This document shows positions 60,973 to 64,000 of a stretch of 64,000 nt of DNA, in pieces (positions within the stretch are counted from its first letter, which is position 1; every line of letters begins with the position of its first letter). The translations under genes were made by a program, and so were the position numbers. This DNA comes from Chytridium lagenaria (taxonomy: Eukaryota; Chytridiomycota; Chytridiomycetes; Chytridiales; Chytridiaceae): assembly GCA_025449115.1 (NCBI GenBank), contig JAHLKC010000032.1, forward strand, positions 248,001 to 312,000, in the 5' to 3' direction. The notes beneath the pieces were generated by a model, which saw only the letters and a program-made list of their open reading frames with translations, was not told where the DNA came from and did not search any database.

Positions 60973-61299
60973 TCGTCGACAGTATTGGTCTTTTTCAATC
61001 GTGCATATCCAATATTGCGCACATATGGTGTAAATATTGTAGGTAGCATCGAAATGAAATACTTTATCACACCACGGCTGAGAATATATAATTTAATTAT
61101 AAGAGTACTACGGCGAGTTTAGTTTTTATCAACAGCAATGTCACCAAGATCATAACATTTAAAATCTTAAAGAAGGAAACGAGGTCAAAGGAGGCATCAT
61201 AAATATTAGGGTGTGCAGATATTATGCTCTATAGTGTTGAATTAACACATGCAGGTTTATTACCCGATATTCGATTATTATACTCCATCAAACTAATAT
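60973..61299. other. intergenic, no gene seen
   Basis: AT-rich spacer between the M1 peptidase 5' end and the POLA2 3' end. No conserved frame. Confidence 0.5.
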
Positions 61300-63599
61300 T
61301 TAAATTTTAACAACGTCCACCCTCGTGCGTTTATCTGCTGCGTGTCCAATCACAATCCCCTCTTCGGTGCGATCATTTTCCTCTTCTTCATTATCCGTCT
61401 CCATTTTGGCCTCCCTTTTCATCCTCAACTCACTCATTTTCTTGTCATAGTACGCCTGCACCTGTGCTGGCGGCATAGGGTGGACGCAAATTTTCGCATA
61501 GGTTCCAGCAGCCTTTAACGTCGATAAATGCCCTGGGTTTATGCAGATACTCCCATCAACAACATGACTTCCAGGCTTGATAGGGCTTGGCACAATCAGC
61601 ACGTCGGGTGTAGCTTGAAGGGTAACAGCACCAGAGCTCAAACGAGTCTGGTCGACTGAGAAATGTTCGGAATGGGAGGGGGTGATAGTGGTAGAGATGG
61701 CGTTGATCGAGCATGTGTTCATACATTCGTGCAATTCGGTCGGATCCTTTTTGATTAGGAACGCGTGCCCATTCCTTAGAGCTGATATGGCTGACGGCGT
61801 CAGCAGTAGAGACGGCGAACAGGATCTCATTGATCGTAAACTGGGTAGGATTTGGAAGGAGATGGATGGCAGAGCCTTCTTGACCACGAATGTTAAGACC
61901 TAGCTCTTCACGACGTGAAAAGGTTTCGGAAGGGTCTATGGTGCATGCAAGCGGAGGTTGAGGGTACCCAACCCATTCGGTGCAGAAATCGCGAGTCGAA
62001 GGGATCAGGATGAGGTTGAGATTTGGCCTCGCGTCAAGGATCCTCCTCAAGCTTGGTGACACGCGTTGGGCAAAGATTTCGTCTCCAGAAAAGCTTGATT
62101 TTATAAGCTCTGGGTGCATGCTGTCGACGAATGGTCCAAAAGCACCACGACATCCGGCTTTTCAATGCATATGGTCTCTGTCAATGCCTCAAGAGGCTCA
62201 TACGCCAACGAATCTTCTAGCGTAAAAGGACCTCCTGCTACAACCACGTTTACTGGAGACAGAGCCTCAGCGTTGGTGGCTGGATAGAACGACTGAATTT
62301 GCTTGATGGTGGTGGCAGATTTGGGGAGCTTGGGTGGCATCACCACCTTGCTTACATTAATCTGCTTTCCGGTCGGGTTCGACCCGTAAACACCAATTAT
62401 CTGCCCGGGAAAAAGAGCAACGGGTTTGTTGTTTGCGAGCATATCTGAAAAAGACAGGTATACTCTGCCTCCACTTCCTATTGTCCTTGAAGATTCCAGC
62501 ATGATCGAGGAGTCATTGAGCCTAACCTCGTCCAATGGCGAGTCACAGCAAACTCTTCCGACGGTGAAAAATGGCTCAGGAGATATATGGCCCGGATGCC
62601 ATACAATATTGCCAGTGACTTTCTCCCCGTCTTCGACTGACGTATCAAAGTTCATGTCAGACGGTCTATGAGCGATCAGATCCTTCTCAATGATTGTTGA
62701 CATCTGGTCAATTCTGTCATCGATTAGGTCACCCATCTCCGTCAGCTTTTCGAACATGTACCGATAACCAGCAACTTGTTGATTATGGAGAATTGTGATG
62801 GTTCGAGCGGCCGGGTTGGAAAGGGGTGATGGAATGATAGGGATATGGGAGTTTAGTGTATCTCGCACAACGTTGCGGTCTTGTCGGCCAGAAAAGTTGA
62901 CGGAGGAGACAGACGGTGAGGACATGAGATGACTCGAGTTGAAATTCGGCTTCCCTGCTGGGCTGCTGCTCATAACAATGGAGCGCGAGGAAGAATCTCC
63001 AGGTGTCTTCATGAACATTGGAGGCTTTGAGACGGGTGTGAAGGAATTCGGCTCGTGCTTCATGCGCGGAGTGGAAGAAGGGGGACCTTCGCCACGAACC
63101 TTCACTTTTGGTCGGGAAACCGGGGTTTTTGGGAATGACACGGATGGAGCCTGAAAAAAGTCAAATGCTGTTCGATACACTGTTAAGGTACCTGACTATC
63201 CAAAAATTCCTGCAAGCTATCTTTGTCAAAGAACCGTCCGCTCGGGGGTAATAACGTCTTGTCCTCCATCTTGACCTTGACCAGAGGAACACTACTCAAG
63301 CCCATAAATTTATTAACACGAGCTTCATATTCCTTGTGTAAATTCGCGCGCAAGGTCTCAATGTGATGAAAGTTTGGGATGCTGGCGCTTGCATCTGCCT
63401 CGCTCTTCTCTATGCCCGTTTCATCTTCGTTCTTTGCGTTAATGACCAACTCCTCCCATTTCGAGTTTAAAACATCTGCCGACACAGAGTAGCGGTTGCA
63501 GAGGGATAGAAGCTCTTCCAAGATGGATGCGGATGAAGCTAGATCCGGCCCAAACTCTTGGATGAGGTCGTCCGCTGTCGTTGTTTCGGAAGAGAGCAT
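61300..63599 (-). CDS. POLA2: DNA polymerase alpha subunit B (Pol12/POLA2)
   Basis: Regulatory B subunit of DNA polymerase alpha-primase, required for replication initiation. The ATG at 63599 gives MLSSETTTADDLIQEFGPDL, a small helical N-terminal domain, then a Ser/Pro-rich linker (SSPAGKPNFNSSHLMSS). The OB and inactive phosphoesterase domains follow: RVYLSFSDMLANNKPVALFP, GQIIGVYGSNPTG, VNVVVAGGPFTLEDSLAYEP, KPDVVVLL, GPFVDSMHPELIKS, LILIPSTRDF, SDRIARMYEHMLDQRHLY, TPDVLIVPSPIKPG, INPGHLSTLKAAGTYAKICV, ending RVDVVKI at 61300. Two apparent one-base deletions break the frame: a missing G near 62136 and a missing C or similar near 61675. The family sequence resumes exactly after each, favouring assembly error in an essential gene. 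Confidence 0.92.
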
Positions 63600-63798
63600 G
63601 ACTTCTAGTTTGAGGGTCTCAGAAATGTAGGATTTGTCCGAAAACCTGGATTCACGATTGCAAGCCTGAACGCTTGTCTTCTCTAAACAACACAGAACAA
63701 CATGGCACAACAAAGGAAGTTTTCCTTGAAAATACCTAACTAAAAGGGCCGACATGAAGATGTACGCATCATGGCAACTAGGATTGCTCTTGACGGGC
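63600..63798. promoter_or_regulatory. divergent spacer POLA2 / 3'-end gene
   Basis: 199 bp between divergent start codons. The POLA2 frame stays open upstream of 63599, so an earlier POLA2 start is not excluded. Confidence 0.35.
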
Positions 63799-64000
63799 AT
63801 GATAACTGTACATGCACAGCCGTCCGAGTCTCAAGCCCAATCCATCAATGACTGCCCACGGCTCCCTCCACGATCACAACCACCCACCTCGGTATTTGAT
63901 TTACGAATAGACGACATTCAGGTATAAAACCATACATACTTGGCGTGCATATGTTTAGAATTTATGCAGACTATTATGGGAATTGGAACATCAGCAATGG
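63799..64000 (+). CDS. unknown protein, 5' end only
   Basis: The ATG at 63799 gives MITVHAQPSESQAQSINDC and SVFDLRIDDIQ. Then a 37-nt intron (63922-63958, GTATAA...TTTAG) and NLCRLLWELEHQQW running off the window. Too little to name. Confidence 0.5.

Noticed and set aside
62381..62393. GGTTCGACC box resembling a tRNA B-box
   Set aside because: It lies inside the POLA2 coding sequence with no other tRNA features.
1..64000. CRISPR arrays, rRNA, tRNA genes, insertion sequences or LTR retrotransposons
   Set aside because: Scanned by eye; no regularly spaced repeats, transposase or reverse-transcriptase motifs, or complete tRNA cloverleafs were found.

Overview
This window looks like nuclear DNA of a flagellated (zoosporic), chytrid-like early-diverging fungus. 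It has dense intron-bearing genes on both strands and moderate GC content. Fungal traits include protein O-mannosylation, Hrq1 and a Ste11-type MAPKKK. These sit beside a CEP135/Bld10 basal-body protein, which normally occurs only in lineages that build centrioles and flagella. Many introns are very short (37-64 nt, several of 37-41 nt). The species cannot be fixed from the sequence alone.

Layout: 1-574 (-) end of an unknown low-complexity protein; 782-4854 (-) SAM/Ras-binding/kinase MAPKKK; 5138-6982 (+) F-box/LRR-like protein; 7093-9861 (-) protein O-mannosyltransferase, divergent by 64 bp from 9926-11899 (+) THO complex subunit 5; 11896-12416 (+) small secreted protein; 12744-16866 (-) HRQ1 helicase; 16885-17168 (-) CMC4 twin-cysteine mitochondrial protein; 17374-23406 (-) glycogen debranching enzyme; 23735-25174, 25568-26544 and 26731-27803 (-) a disordered protein, an LRR-like protein and a secreted protein.

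From 27.8 to 31.4 kb I see no convincing gene, but there is a cluster of perfect palindromes around two CACGTG cores. From 31.4 to 41 kb (+) lie a gamma-tubulin-complex-like gene, a tetraspanin-like gene and a multi-transmembrane cyclic-nucleotide phosphodiesterase, separated by AT-rich repeat-bearing DNA. All three show single-base frame breaks.

From 41.9 to 64 kb: a tandem pair of FHA-RING (CHFR-type) ubiquitin ligases (-), TRAPP subunit TRS20 (+), CEP135 (-), a single-pass membrane protein (+), a tandem pair of NagD-type HAD phosphatases (+), an M1 aminopeptidase (-), DNA polymerase alpha subunit B (-), and the start of an unknown gene (+). The second NagD copy has lost catalytic residues and appears joined to a novel C-terminal region.

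The genes are mostly housekeeping: signalling, mRNA export, DNA replication/repair, glycogen, secretory pathway and cell cycle. CEP135 and the GCP-like gene point to microtubule-organising-centre and flagellar biology, and CHFR to mitotic checkpoint ubiquitylation. The most unusual items are the 6-TM-like phosphodiesterase, the decayed and extended NagD copy, the palindrome cluster, the hairpins inside the phosphodiesterase locus, and recurrent one-base frame breaks at homopolymers. The last look more like assembly errors than biology in most places. Exon coordinates are hand-derived; where introns were not all resolved the gene span is given.
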